Source: Candidatus Dormiibacterota bacterium
Lineage (GTDB): Bacteria; Chloroflexota; Dormibacteria; Dormibacterales; Dormibacteraceae
Direction: 5' to 3'
DNA: 56,566 bases
Assembly: GCA_003169845.1 (NCBI GenBank)
Contig: PNAG01000022.1
Span: forward strand, 1 to 56,566
Shown here: positions 16,643 through 25,613 of the stretch, in pieces
Layout: every line of letters starts with the position of its first letter
Position numbering within the stretch: position 1 is the first letter of the stretch
Translations under genes and position numbers: made by a program
The notes under the pieces: generated by a model
The model's input: only the letters and a program-made list of their open reading frames with translations
Databases searched by the model: none
Told to the model about the DNA's origin: nothing

Positions 16643-17559
16643 TCGCTGGACCCGCAGTCATGGACACGGACCTGCCGCTGAAGCTGTTCTCGCGTGGCAA
16701 GGTCCGCGACACCTACGAGCTTGGTCCCGACCAGCTCCTGATGGTCGCCACCGACCGCATCTCGGCCTTCGACCACAACATGCCCAACGGCATCCCTGAC
16801 CGAGGCAAGGTGCTGACCCAACTCTCGATCTTCTGGTTCTCGCAGACCGACACGTTCCAGGAGAACCACCTCATATCGGGTATGGTTCCCGACCTTCCTG
16901 CGGCGCTGAAGGATCACCGCGATCAGCTGGCGGGCCGCTTCATGATCGTCCGCAAGGCCAAGCGAATCGACTTCGAGTGCGTCGTTCGCGGGTACCTCGC
17001 CGGAAGCGCCTGGAACGAGTATCAGGAATCGCACACGCTGGCGGGCGAGGAGATGCCGCCGGGCCTGAGGCAAAGTGAAAAGCTCGCGTATCCCATGTTC
17101 TCGCCGGCCACCAAGGCCGAGAGCGGACACGATGAGAACATCACCTTCGCGCAGCTCAAGAAGGAGCTCGGAGATGAGCTGGCCACCGGGCTGCGCGACG
17201 CCAGTCTCGAGCTGTACAAGTTCGCTTCAGACCTGGCGACCCGCCGCGGCCTGATCCTGGCCGACACGAAATTCGAGTTCGGCCTCCTGGGCGAAGACCT
17301 GATCCTGATCGACGAAGCGTTGACGCCAGACAGCTCGCGCTACTGGGATTCCGCGACCTACCAGGTGGGTGCATCGCCGGACTCGTATGACAAGCAGTTC
17401 GTGCGCGACTGGCTGACCCGCGCCGGGTGGGACAAGGAGTCTGAGCCGCCTCGGTTGCCGGACGACGTCGTCGCCCAGACCCGCGAGCGCTATCTGACCG
17501 CTTATCAGCGCCTCGTCGGCAAGCCCCTGTTTCCGCCGAAACCGAGGTACGAAAGATGA
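16639..17559 (+). CDS. purC: Phosphoribosylaminoimidazole-succinocarboxamide synthase
   Basis: SAICAR synthetase, 306 residues, joining CAIR and aspartate with ATP. It has LFSRGKVRDTYEL at the start, VATDRISAFD, RGYLAGSAWNEY, FSPATKAESGHDENITF and LGLILADTKFEFG-like RRGLILADTKFEFG with LIDEALTPDSSRYW. This is the longer (about 300-residue) form of the enzyme. ATG 16639 overlaps the purB stop; ATG 16660 is a possible alternative. Its own stop overlaps purS. Confidence 0.96.
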   Translation: MIAGPAVMDTDLPLKLFSRGKVRDTYELGPDQLLMVATDRISAFDHNMPNGIPDRGKVLTQLSIFWFSQTDTFQENHLISGMVPDLPAALKDHRDQLAGRFMIVRKAKRIDFECVVRGYLAGSAWNEYQESHTLAGEEMPPGLRQSEKLAYPMFSPATKAESGHDENITFAQLKKELGDELATGLRDASLELYKFASDLATRRGLILADTKFEFGLLGEDLILIDEALTPDSSRYWDSATYQVGASPDSYDKQFVRDWLTRAGWDKESEPPRLPDDVVAQTRERYLTAYQRLVGKPLFPPKPRYER

Positions 17560-17816
17560 TTGCGCGCGTCATCGTGACTCCGAAGCCCGTGGTGAACGAC
17601 CCTCAGGGCATCACGGTGAAGCAGGGTCTCGCGACCCTGGGATTTCGCGAAGTCTCCGACGTGCGGGTCGGAAAGTACATCGAGGTGAACCTCGAGGCCG
17701 AGACCGAGCACGAGGCCCGGTCGCGCGTGGAGGCGATGTGCAAGCAGCTGCTCGCCAACCACGTGATCGAGGACTACCGGTTTGAGATCGATATGGACGG
17801 TCACAAGCGCAGATGA
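17556..17816 (+). CDS. purS: Phosphoribosylformylglycinamidine synthase, PurS subunit
   Basis: An 86-residue PurS, the small bridging subunit that channels ammonia from PurQ to small Pur[16 protein letters not shown] and [18 protein letters not shown] are typical. Its presence fits the three-subunit FGAM synthase (PurS, PurQ, small PurL) rather than the large enterobacterial PurL. ATG overlaps the purC stop (ATGA). A 55-base gap with an inverted repeat separates it from purQ, the only sizeable gap in this stretch of the operon. Confidence 0.95.
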   Translation: MIARVIVTPKPVVNDPQGITVKQGLATLGFREVSDVRVGKYIEVNLEAETEHEARSRVEAMCKQLLANHVIEDYRFEIDMDGHKRR

Positions 17817-17869
17817 GTGGCCCGACCCCGGAGGTCCTTGCATCTTCGCGGCCTGGGCGGCCGGGCCAC
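17817..17869 (+). repeat. Inverted repeat between purS and purQ
   Basis: Perfect 8-base arms GTGGCCCG (17817-17824) and CGGGCCAC (17862-17869), with an inner GACC/GGTC pair possible. The right arm ends 2 bases before the purQ GTG, so a folded RNA would occupy its ribosome-binding region; the only GGAGG (17830-17834) is too far upstream to serve purQ. Could tune PurQ output or be coincidence. Confidence 0.4.
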
Positions 17870-17871
17870 TC

Positions 17872-18576
17872 GTGAAGTTTGGGGTCGTGGTATTCCCCGG
17901 TACGTGGTCGGACCGCGACTGCGGCTGGGTGATCGACCAGGTACTTGGCGCCGAGCTTCAGTACCTGTGGCACAAGGACGCGGACCTGAAGGGCTGCGAC
18001 TGCGTCATCCTGCCGGGCGGGTTTGCGTACGGCGACTACCTGCGCACCGGAGCGATCGCGAGGTTTGCGCCGGTGATGGAGAAGATCGCCGACTTTGCCG
18101 ATCGCGGCGGACTGGTGTGGGGCATCTGTAACGGTTTCCAGGTGCTTTGCGAGGCCGGCCTGCTCCCGGGCGCGCTCATCCGCAACTCTTCGCTCGAGTT
18201 TCGCTGCCAGTGGACGAACCTGGTGGTCGAGCGCACGGACCTGCCGTACACGTCTCAGTGCGGTGAGCGCGAAGTGATCCGGGTACCCATCTCGCACGGC
18301 GAGGGCAATTACTTCGCCGACCCGGCCACGCTTTCGCGCCTGGAGCAGCGCGGCCAGGTGGTCTTCCGATACTGCGACGCCGGCGGTCGCGTCACGAACA
18401 GTGCGAATCCCAACGGCTCGATGCACAACATCGCCGGAATCGTCAATGCTCGCGGCAACGTGCTCGGCATGATGCCGCACCCCGAGCGATGTGCAGAGGT
18501 CGAGCTCGGCGGCACCGATGGCCTCAAGCTCTTCCGTTCGGTGGCTGAAAGCGCGATGAAGGTCCTGGTTTCTTGA
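17872..18576 (+). CDS. purQ: Phosphoribosylformylglycinamidine synthase, PurQ glutaminase subunit
   Basis: A 234-residue class I glutamine amidotransferase subunit of FGAM synthase. Nucleophile Cys lies in [10 protein letters not shown], the His/Glu pair in MMPHPER near the C-terminus, and [21 protein letters not shown] is the PurQ hallmark. GTG 17872 begins [11 protein letters not shown], the conserved first strand; the open frame upstream only overlaps purS. No clear Shine-Dalgarno site is present and the start is flanked by an inverted repeat. The stop overlaps purL by TTGA. Confidence 0.96.
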   Translation: MKFGVVVFPGTWSDRDCGWVIDQVLGAELQYLWHKDADLKGCDCVILPGGFAYGDYLRTGAIARFAPVMEKIADFADRGGLVWGICNGFQVLCEAGLLPGALIRNSSLEFRCQWTNLVVERTDLPYTSQCGEREVIRVPISHGEGNYFADPATLSRLEQRGQVVFRYCDAGGRVTNSANPNGSMHNIAGIVNARGNVLGMMPHPERCAEVELGGTDGLKLFRSVAESAMKVLVS

Positions 18577-20762
18577 CGGCACAAAGCGTGGACGAGCGGC
18601 GCCTCCGTGAGGTAGCGCTCACCCCCGGGGAGTACCGGGCCATCGTCGAGGAGCTGAAGCGAGCCCCCAACGAGGTCGAGCTGGGCATGTTGGGGGTCCT
18701 GTGGTCCGAGCACTGCTCGTACAAGAGCTCCAAGGCGCTGCTCCGGCGGCTGCCGTCGGCCGGCGCCGCGGTGATCCAGGGGCCCGGCGAGAATGCCGGC
18801 GCCGTGAACATCGGCGAGGGATGGGCCGCGGTGTTCAAGATCGAATCTCACAACCATCCTTCGGCGATCGAGCCCTACCAGGGAGCCGCGACGGGCGTGG
18901 GCGGCATCATTCGGGACGTCATCGCCATGGGCGCGCGGCCCATCGCACTGCTCGACTCGCTGCGCTTCGGACCGCAGCCCGCCTCGAGCCACCACGTCGA
19001 AGGGGTGGTCGCCGGGATCGGCGGCTACGGCAACTGCATCGGAATTCCAACGGTCGGAGGCGAGGTCTACTTCGAGGACTGTTACGCCAACAACCCTCTC
19101 GTCAACGCGATGTGCGTGGGCCTGGTGCGCGTCGAACGCCTCATGCGGGCGCGGGCCGAGGGCACTGGCAACAGCCTCATGCTCGTAGGCGCCGACACCG
19201 GTCGCGACGGCATCCACGGTGCGTCGTTTGCCTCGTTGGAGCTTGACGAGACCAGCTCGGAGCGAAGGCCCGCGGTGCAGGTGGGCAACCCGTTTCTCGA
19301 GAAGTGCCTTCTCGAGGCATGCATGGACCTCGCGCACACCGACGCGGTGGTCGCGATCCAGGACCTGGGCGCGGCCGGCCTGACCTCCTCGGTTGCCGAA
19401 TGCGCGGGTCGGGTGGACGGCGCGGGCGCGCACATCGACGTCGCGCGTGTGCCGCGGCGCGAGCGTGGCATGACGCCCTACCACGTGATGCTCTCCGAAT
19501 CCCAGGAGCGGATGCTCGTTGTCGTTGAGCGTGGCCGCGAAGCCGAGGTCGAGGCCATCTTCCAGGCCTGGGACCTGACCTCGGCCGTGATCGGGCACGT
19601 CACAGACGACGGCCATCTGACCGTCGTCGACGGAGCCGAGAAGGTGGCCCGCCTTCCAATCAGCCTGCTCACCGACGGCGCGCCGCCGCGGCGGCTGGTC
19701 GGCGTGGCGGCGGAGCAGCCGCCAGGCCTCGACATGAATGCTCTTCCGCCACTGGTCGACGCCGGGGCTGCGCTGCTGCGCCTGCTCGCGAGCCCGAACC
19801 TGAGCAGCCGGCGCGGCATATTCCGGCGCTACGACCACATGGTCGGCGACGCGACTGTGATCCCGCCGGGCGGCGACGCCGCGATGCTGCGCGTCAAGGG
19901 CACGCGCCTGGGGCTGGCGGTCACGACCGACTGCAACTCGCGCTACTGCCACCTCGACCCACACCTCGGCGCCCAGCTCGCGGTGGCCGAGGCGGCGCGC
20001 AACATCATCGCGACCGGCGCGCACCCGCTGGCTGTCACCGACTGCCTCAACTTCGCCAATCCCGACCGGCCAGAGGTGTACTGGGAGATGGAGGAGACGA
20101 TCGCCGGCCTCGCGCACGCTTGCCGCGCGTTCGAGCTACCGATCGTCAGCGGCAATGTCAGTCTTTACAACGACTCCTCCGGCGAGTCCGCCATCTATCC
20201 CACTCCGGTGGTGGGCATGGTCGGGCTCATCGACGACTACGGGAAGCGTCTCAGCGCCGGTCTCCGGGGAGAGGGCGACTTCGTGCTGCTCATCGGTTCG
20301 AGCCAGAACGACCTCGGTGGCAGCGAGTACTTGAAGGTCGAGCACGGATTGGTGGCCGGGCGGCCGCCCGCACTCGACCTCGCACGCGAGCGTGCGGTCG
20401 ACCGGCTGGTGCTTGCGGCCGCGGAGAACGGGCTATTGCAGTCGGCTCACGATTGCGCGGAGGGCGGCATGCTCGTGGCGCTCGCCGAGTGCTGCCTTCT
20501 AGGAGGCATCGGCGTGCGCTGCCCGGCGATCCGCCCCGAAGTTCCGCTGCGAATGGACGCGGCATTCTTCGGCGAGTCTCCAAGTCGATTCATCGTGAGC
20601 CTCTCGTCGCGCGCGATGCCGGAGCTTCAATCGCTGGCGCGGCGGCATCACGTCGAGATCTCGCTCCTCGGCCTGGCGGGCGGCGACTCGATCCAGTTCG
20701 AGGGCCAGTTCCGGCTCCCGCTTGCCGAGATCCGTCAAGCTTGGGAAGGAGCCTTGACCTAG
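18573..20762 (+). CDS. purL: Phosphoribosylformylglycinamidine synthase, small PurL subunit
   Basis: A 729-residue small-type PurL that converts FGAR, ATP and PurQ-derived ammonia into FGAM. It has two AIRS-like halves, with [12 protein letters not shown] near residue 50, [23 protein letters not shown], and a C-terminal half with [11 protein letters not shown]. The length matches the PurS/PurQ-dependent type. TTG 18573 overlaps the purQ stop (TTGA); GTG 18588 is an alternative. purF starts 2 bases after its stop. Confidence 0.96.
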   Translation: MTAQSVDERRLREVALTPGEYRAIVEELKRAPNEVELGMLGVLWSEHCSYKSSKALLRRLPSAGAAVIQGPGENAGAVNIGEGWAAVFKIESHNHPSAIEPYQGAATGVGGIIRDVIAMGARPIALLDSLRFGPQPASSHHVEGVVAGIGGYGNCIGIPTVGGEVYFEDCYANNPLVNAMCVGLVRVERLMRARAEGTGNSLMLVGADTGRDGIHGASFASLELDETSSERRPAVQVGNPFLEKCLLEACMDLAHTDAVVAIQDLGAAGLTSSVAECAGRVDGAGAHIDVARVPRRERGMTPYHVMLSESQERMLVVVERGREAEVEAIFQAWDLTSAVIGHVTDDGHLTVVDGAEKVARLPISLLTDGAPPRRLVGVAAEQPPGLDMNALPPLVDAGAALLRLLASPNLSSRRGIFRRYDHMVGDATVIPPGGDAAMLRVKGTRLGLAVTTDCNSRYCHLDPHLGAQLAVAEAARNIIATGAHPLAVTDCLNFANPDRPEVYWEMEETIAGLAHACRAFELPIVSGNVSLYNDSSGESAIYPTPVVGMVGLIDDYGKRLSAGLRGEGDFVLLIGSSQNDLGGSEYLKVEHGLVAGRPPALDLARERAVDRLVLAAAENGLLQSAHDCAEGGMLVALAECCLLGGIGVRCPAIRPEVPLRMDAAFFGESPSRFIVSLSSRAMPELQSLARRHHVEISLLGLAGGDSIQFEGQFRLPLAEIRQAWEGALT

Positions 20763-20764
20763 AG

Positions 20765-22222
20765 GTGTGCGGGGTGTTCGGGATCTGCGCGAAGCAAGGA
20801 GTGGACGTCGCCAACCTCACCTACTTCGGGCTTTTCTCGCTTCAGCATCGCGGCCAGGAGTCCGCCGGCATCGCCGTGTCGGACGGCACGAACGTGCGCG
20901 TGCATCGCGCCATGGGCCTGGTGGCGCAGGTGTTCTCGCCGGAGCAGATCAAGGACATGGGCGAGGGCTCGATCCTTGCGCTCGGCCACACGCGTTACTC
21001 GACCACCGGTTCCAGCCGCGCAGAAAATGCGCACCCACTGCCCTTCCACCACCCGACACTCGGTCCTGGCGCGATCGCCCACAACGGCAACCTGCTCAAC
21101 GCCGAAGCGCTGCGCGCGCAGCTCGAGGAGGAGGGTGCGACCTTCGACACCGCGCTCGACACCGAGGTCATGGCTCGACTGATCGAGCACACGCACGGCC
21201 GCACCTGGGAGGACGTGATCCGCCGGAGCTTCGCTCGCGTCGTAGGGGCTTACTCCTGCGGCATCATCACGCCGACTCAGCTGATCGCGCTGCGCGATCC
21301 GTTCGGATTCCGTCCGCTCTGCATCGGATTCATCCCGCTGCCGGGGCAGCCGGCACACGTCATCGCCTCCGAGACGTGCGCGCTCGACACCGTGCATGCG
21401 AACTTCGTTCGCGAGGTCCAGCCCGGCGAGATGGTGATCATGGACGAGCACGGCGTCAAGAGCGTCACCTTCCAGAACTCCAACAAGCACGCGATGTGCG
21501 TGTTCGAGTTCATCTACTTCGCGCGGCCAGATTCGATCCTCATGAACTGCGAGCTCGAAGACGCGCGCATCCGCATGGGACATGAGCTGGCCAAAGAAGC
21601 GCCGGTGGAAGCGGACATGGTGGTCGCGTTCCCCGACTCGGGCACGCCGGCTGCGATCGGGTACGCGGAAGCGTCAGGCATCCCGTTCCGCGAGGCGCTG
21701 ATGAAGAGCCGCTACATCAACCGGACTTTCATCCAGCCGGACCAATCGCTTCGCGAAGCCGGCGTCATGCTGAAGCTCAATCCGCTGCCCCGGTCGATCA
21801 AGGGAAAGCGCATCATCGCCGTCGACGATTCGATCGTCCGCGGCACGACCTCGCGCCGGATCATCGAGCGGCTGAGGGCGGCCGGCGCACGCGAGATCCA
21901 TATGCGTATCTCCAGCCCGCCGATGCGCTTCCCGTGCTTCATGGGAGTCGACATCGGCTCGACCAAGGAGCTGATCGCGTCTGGACGCACGGTGGACCAG
22001 GTGCGCGAGCGAATCGGCGCCGACAGCCTGCAGTACCTGTCCGTCGAGGGGCTCATGCGCGCGATCGGCCGTGGCACCTCGCAGCAGTTCTGCCGCGCCT
22101 GCTTCGACGGCTCGTACCCCGTGCCGGTGCCGCAGCAGCTGGAGATGGACAAGATGCAGTTCGAGCTGCCTCTCAAGTCCGACCACGTCCCCGGACCCCC
22201 CTCGCCTCAACTGGTGGGCTAA
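20765..22222 (+). CDS. purF: Amidophosphoribosyltransferase (Fe-S type)
   Basis: A 485-residue glutamine PRPP amidotransferase, the committed step of the pathway. GTG 20765 is followed directly by TGC, placing the N-terminal nucleophile Cys next to Met so that Met removal exposes it; no propeptide is predicted. CGVFGI, LQHRGQESAGI and GHTRYSTTG form the glutaminase; IIAVDDSIVRGTTSRRI is the PRPP loop. Cys residues in AMCVFEFIYFARPDS, RFPCFMG and the CRACF pair match the 4Fe-4S ligands of the Bacillus-type enzyme, pointing to an oxygen-labile cluster. Confidence 0.96.
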   Translation: MCGVFGICAKQGVDVANLTYFGLFSLQHRGQESAGIAVSDGTNVRVHRAMGLVAQVFSPEQIKDMGEGSILALGHTRYSTTGSSRAENAHPLPFHHPTLGPGAIAHNGNLLNAEALRAQLEEEGATFDTALDTEVMARLIEHTHGRTWEDVIRRSFARVVGAYSCGIITPTQLIALRDPFGFRPLCIGFIPLPGQPAHVIASETCALDTVHANFVREVQPGEMVIMDEHGVKSVTFQNSNKHAMCVFEFIYFARPDSILMNCELEDARIRMGHELAKEAPVEADMVVAFPDSGTPAAIGYAEASGIPFREALMKSRYINRTFIQPDQSLREAGVMLKLNPLPRSIKGKRIIAVDDSIVRGTTSRRIIERLRAAGAREIHMRISSPPMRFPCFMGVDIGSTKELIASGRTVDQVRERIGADSLQYLSVEGLMRAIGRGTSQQFCRACFDGSYPVPVPQQLEMDKMQFELPLKSDHVPGPPSPQLVG

Positions 22223-22228
22223 GGGGTG

Positions 22229-23209
22229 ATGGGGGCGGAGGGGTTGTCGTATGCCGCGGCCGGCGTCGACATCGAGGCTTACGAGCGTGTGCTGGAGAGA
22301 GTCAAGCCTCTGATCGCCGCCACGCATGGCAAGGACGTCGCGGTGGGTGTCGGGCCGTTCGCGGGCCTGTATGCGCTTCCCGGCGGCGGCCAGCTAGCCG
22401 CGAGCACCGACGGCGTCGGGACCAAAATCAAGATCGCAATCGCGGCGGGATCCCACCGCGGTATCGGCACGGACATCGTCAACCACTGCGTCAACGACAT
22501 CGCCACCGCGGGTGCGCGGCCCCTCTTCTTTCTCGACTACTTCGCCACCGGCCGGCTCGACCCCGAAGTGTTCACCCAGCTGATCGAAGGCATGACCGCG
22601 GCGTGCCGCGATGCAGGGTGCGCGCTGCTGGGAGGGGAGACGGCCGAGATGCCTGGTGTTTACGCACTCGGTGACTACGACCTCGCAGGGTTCATCATCG
22701 GCCTCGTCGAGGCGGGTCGAAACCCCGACCCGGCGCGAATCAAGTCGGGGGATGTGCTGATCGGCCTGCCGTCCAGCGGACTGCACACGAACGGCTTCTC
22801 GCTAGTGCGGAAGGTTTTCGAGGACGTCCCTTTGAGCCGCGTATTTCCCGAGCTCGGCCGCCCTCTGAGCGACGTGCTCCTCGAGACTCATACCTCGTAT
22901 CTCGTCGAGCTGGGGCGAATGCGCTGGAAGGGCGCCGCACACATCACGGGCGGGGGAATTTTGGGCAACCTTCCGCGCTGCCTTCCCGACCGCCTCGGCG
23001 CGCGCCTCGACCGCAAAGCGTGGAAGCTGCCGCCGATCTTCGAGCTCATCCGCAAGCGTGGCCGCGTCGCGGATGACGAGATGTATGGAACGTTCAACAT
23101 GGGACTCGGGATGATCCTGGTGGTCGATCCATCCGATGTGCCGTCCGAAGCGATGGTCGTCGGCGAGGTCGTCCGCCATACCGGCCCTGATCGGGTGGTC
23201 ATCAGCTGA
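22229..23209 (+). CDS. purM: Phosphoribosylformylglycinamidine cyclo-ligase
   Basis: AIR synthetase, about 326 residues, closing the imidazole ring of FGAM. Motifs: LSYAAAGVDIEAYERVLE at the start, STDGVGTKIKIA, IVNHCVNDIATAGARPLFFLDY, LLGGETAEMPGVY, GLPSSGLHTNGFSLVRKV and HITGGGILGNLPR. ATG 22229 or the adjacent GTG 22226 may start it, with AAGGGG just upstream. Its stop TGA (23207-23209) is overlapped by the apparent CTG start of purN. Confidence 0.95.
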   Translation: MGAEGLSYAAAGVDIEAYERVLERVKPLIAATHGKDVAVGVGPFAGLYALPGGGQLAASTDGVGTKIKIAIAAGSHRGIGTDIVNHCVNDIATAGARPLFFLDYFATGRLDPEVFTQLIEGMTAACRDAGCALLGGETAEMPGVYALGDYDLAGFIIGLVEAGRNPDPARIKSGDVLIGLPSSGLHTNGFSLVRKVFEDVPLSRVFPELGRPLSDVLLETHTSYLVELGRMRWKGAAHITGGGILGNLPRCLPDRLGARLDRKAWKLPPIFELIRKRGRVADDEMYGTFNMGLGMILVVDPSDVPSEAMVVGEVVRHTGPDRVVIS

Positions 23210-23784
23210 CCCTCCGGTTAGGCGTCTGCGTTTCGGGTCAAGGTTCGAACCTTCGCAACCTGGTGGCCCGCGGGTTCAACGTCGTTGCGGTCGCGACCAA
23301 CCGGCCGTCGTGTGGGGCCGCTGCGTTCGCTCGCGAAGAGCGCATTCCGCTCGGGGAGCTGTCGCAGAAAGGCTTCGCCTCCGCTGAGGAGCGGGATGTC
23401 GCGATGACCGATTTCCTGCGCAAGCACGGCGTCCAGCTCGTGGTCGATGCAGGTTATGACCGAGTGCACTCCTTCGCATTCCTCGATGCGTTCGAGGGCC
23501 GGATCATCAACGTTCACCCCTCATTGCTGCCTGAGTTCGGCGGCGGCATGGACGCGGTAGAACAGGCGCTTGCCGGCGGAGCGAACCTGACCGGCGCGAC
23601 GGTGCACATGGTCACCTCAAGTCTTGACGCGGGCCCCATCCTGGTCCAGGAAGCAGTCCCAATCCTCGAAGGCGATACGGTGGAGACCCTGCGGCAGCGT
23701 GTTCACGACGCCGAGTACCGAATCCTTCCGCAGGCGATCGACTTGATGGAGGAGCGAGTTGCCAAGAGCGATCCTGTCCGTTAG
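23206..23784 (+). CDS. purN: Phosphoribosylglycinamide formyltransferase, probable CTG start
   Basis: GAR transformylase, about 192 residues, using 10-formyltetrahydrofolate. Catalytic Asn and His lie in IINVHPSLLP, and the Asp in SSLDAGPILVQ. The conserved N-terminal strand and Gly-rich loop (LRLGVCVSGQGSNLRNL) begin right after CTG 23206. In this frame a stop lies at 23188-23190 and no ATG, GTG or TTG occurs between it and GTG 23263, which would delete the Gly-rich loop. CTG 23206 overlaps the purM stop as CTGA, the same geometry as the ATGA/TTGA junctions nearby. The 3' end overlaps purH by 26 bases. Confidence 0.93.
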   Translation: MTLRLGVCVSGQGSNLRNLVARGFNVVAVATNRPSCGAAAFAREERIPLGELSQKGFASAEERDVAMTDFLRKHGVQLVVDAGYDRVHSFAFLDAFEGRIINVHPSLLPEFGGGMDAVEQALAGGANLTGATVHMVTSSLDAGPILVQEAVPILEGDTVETLRQRVHDAEYRILPQAIDLMEERVAKSDPVR

Positions 23785-25285
23785 CGACAAGACCGGTCTC
23801 GCCGGGTTTTCGCGCGGGCTGCAGCGACTCGGCTATGAGCTCTTCGCCACCGGCAGCACCCTCAAGGCGATCCAGGACGCCGCGCTCGACGCGCGTCCGG
23901 TGACCGAGCTCACCGGCTTTCCCGAGATGATGGACGGGCGCATCAAGACGCTTCATCCGGGCGTGCACGCCGGCATCCTGGCGCGGCGCGACCGGCCGGA
24001 GCACATGGAGTCGCTGCAGCGGCTGGGCTTGCGCGAGATCGACCTCGTGTGCTGCAACCTCTACCCGTTCGTCGAGACCGTCACCCGACCGGACGTCCCT
24101 TTCGAAGAGGCGGTCGAGCAGATTGACATCGGTGGCCCGGCGATGATCCGGGCCGCGGCCAAGAACCACGAATCGGTGCTCGTGGTCGTGCGGCCGGAGC
24201 GCTACTCGGAGCTGCTGGGCGCCCTCAACGAGGGAACCGTCGACCCGGCGATGCGCCGGCGCCTGGCGGCGGAGGCCTTCGCGCACACATCGGCCTACGA
24301 CTCATGGATCGCCGCGTACATGCGCGGTGCTGATCCCAACGGCTTTCCGCCCGAGATCTCGTTCGCAGGCGTGCTCACCCAACCGTTGAAATACGGCGAG
24401 AACGAACACCAGAAGGCTGCTTTCTACCGGCTGGGACCAAACCCTGGCGGGATCGGCGGCGCGGTGCAGCTCCAGGGCAAAGAGCTCGGATTCAACAACA
24501 TCCAGGATGCATCGGCCGCCTTCCGGCTGGTGCGGGACTACGAGCGGCCGGCGGCGGCGATCGTGAAGCACATGAACCCCTGCGGGCTTGCGGTTTCGGA
24601 GGACATCGCCAAGGCGTACCGGCTCGCGTACGAGTGCGACCCGGTCTCCGCGTTTGGCGGCATCGTAGCGGTTAACCGCCCACTCGATCGCTCGACCGCC
24701 GAGCAGATCGTGCAGATCGTCACCCACGTCGTCATAGCGCCGGAGGTGCTCGACGAGGCAAAGGACGTGCTGGCGCGCCGCAAGTCCATGATCGTCCTGG
24801 CGGCAGAGCCGCCGCGTACAGGCCTGTTTGACTTCGACGTGCGATCGGTTCCTGGAGGCTTTTTGCTGCAGGAATGGGATCGGACCGGGTTCGACCGGGC
24901 GACCTGCGTGGTCGTGACGCGGCGCGCGCCGACCGAGGCCGAGTGGGAGCAGCTGGGATTCGCGTGGACCGCGGTCAAGCACGTCAAGTCCAACGCCATC
25001 GTGCTCTTCAAGGAAGGGTCCGCGGTGGGCGTTGGAGCCGGGCAGATGTCGCGTGTCGAGGCGGTGCAGATCGCGGTTCGACGCGCCGGGGAAAGGGCGC
25101 ATGGTTCGGTGATGGCATCGGACGCGTTCTTCCCATTTCCGGATGGCCTCGAGGAGGGCATTCGGGCCGGAGTGACGGCGGCGATCCAGCCGGGTGGTTC
25201 TCTGAAAGATGCGGACGTCATCGCCGCGGCGGATGTGGCGGGGATCGCGATGGTGGTGACCGGCCAGCGCCACTTCAAGCACTAG
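23759..25285 (+). CDS. purH: Bifunctional AICAR transformylase/IMP cyclohydrolase
   Basis: A 508-residue PurH making the last two steps to IMP. The N-terminal MGS-like cyclohydrolase domain has SVSDKTGLAGFSRGLQRLGYELFATGSTLK and MDGRIKTLHPGVHAGIL; the transformylase domain has LKYGENEHQKAAFY, KHMNPCGLA, CDPVSAFGG, VKHVKSNAIVL and SDAFFPFPDG. TTG 23759 is supported by GGAGG about 8 bases upstream and by the family N-terminus (RAILSVSDKTG). It closes the purine cluster; repeat B copy 2 lies downstream. Confidence 0.96.
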   Translation: MPRAILSVSDKTGLAGFSRGLQRLGYELFATGSTLKAIQDAALDARPVTELTGFPEMMDGRIKTLHPGVHAGILARRDRPEHMESLQRLGLREIDLVCCNLYPFVETVTRPDVPFEEAVEQIDIGGPAMIRAAAKNHESVLVVVRPERYSELLGALNEGTVDPAMRRRLAAEAFAHTSAYDSWIAAYMRGADPNGFPPEISFAGVLTQPLKYGENEHQKAAFYRLGPNPGGIGGAVQLQGKELGFNNIQDASAAFRLVRDYERPAAAIVKHMNPCGLAVSEDIAKAYRLAYECDPVSAFGGIVAVNRPLDRSTAEQIVQIVTHVVIAPEVLDEAKDVLARRKSMIVLAAEPPRTGLFDFDVRSVPGGFLLQEWDRTGFDRATCVVVTRRAPTEAEWEQLGFAWTAVKHVKSNAIVLFKEGSAVGVGAGQMSRVEAVQIAVRRAGERAHGSVMASDAFFPFPDGLEEGIRAGVTAAIQPGGSLKDADVIAAADVAGIAMVVTGQRHFKH

Positions 25286-25305
25286 AACCTCTCCACCGCC
25301 ACGCG

Positions 25306-25365
25306 CGGAGGCGCTTGGAATGAGCATGGGTGACGGCCGAAATGAATTCGGCCTAAAGCTCCACT
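25306..25365 (+). repeat. Dispersed hairpin repeat B, copy 2
   Basis: GGAGGCGCTTGGAAT at the left edge, then a hairpin GGCCGAA (25335-25341)/TTCGGCC (25347-25353) with loop ATGAA, then GCTCCACT (25358-25365). Compared with the copies at 1-35 and 48559-48622 the arms differ by paired changes. It ends 28 bases before the ATG of the small Cys-rich protein gene. Confidence 0.7.
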
Positions 25366-25393
25366 TTGGGTTCTGTTTGACTGAGAAACTGCT

Positions 25394-25585
25394 ATGACCA
25401 AGGAACATGAGGGGTTTGAGGGTGAACGTCCCGAGCACCACATGAAGAAGACGGACGTGGAGCACCCTAAAGTCACGTGCGGCACGTGCCGGATGTTCGA
25501 CGGCACCGCATGGTGCCGGCACTGGAACTTCCACACCACGGCGGAATCGCCGCCGTGCCGGTTTTACAGGCACAAGGGGAATTAA
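25394..25585 (+). CDS. Small Cys-rich protein, probable metal-binding
   Basis: A 63-residue soluble protein that I do not recognise. Four cysteines (Cys29, Cys32, Cys41, Cys55) in the pattern CGTC-x8-C-x13-C, with several His nearby (His43, His47), suggest a single zinc or Fe-S site. The N-terminal 25 residues are acidic/basic and probably disordered. It stands alone between purH and the MFS gene, downstream of repeat B. Start codon ATG 25394; no strong ribosome-binding site is seen. Codon pattern and the conserved-looking Cys spacing make it a credible gene. Confidence 0.65.
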   Translation: MTKEHEGFEGERPEHHMKKTDVEHPKVTCGTCRMFDGTAWCRHWNFHTTAESPPCRFYRHKGN

Positions 25586-25613
25586 GCTCCGCCGGGCGAC
25601 GGTTGGAGAAGAC

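Noticed and set aside
18309..20117. A 602-codon minus-strand frame opposite purQ/purL
   Set aside because: Antisense to conserved genes, compositionally biased, no recognisable motif.
20120..20764. Extended upstream part of the purF frame overlapping purL
   Set aside because: PurF requires an exposed N-terminal Cys, which GTG 20765 supplies; the upstream translation is an Arg-rich shadow of purL.
23235..23262. GGTTCGAACC resembling a tRNA T-arm
   Set aside because: It lies inside the conserved Gly-rich N-terminus of purN, and no acceptor, D or anticodon stem surrounds it.
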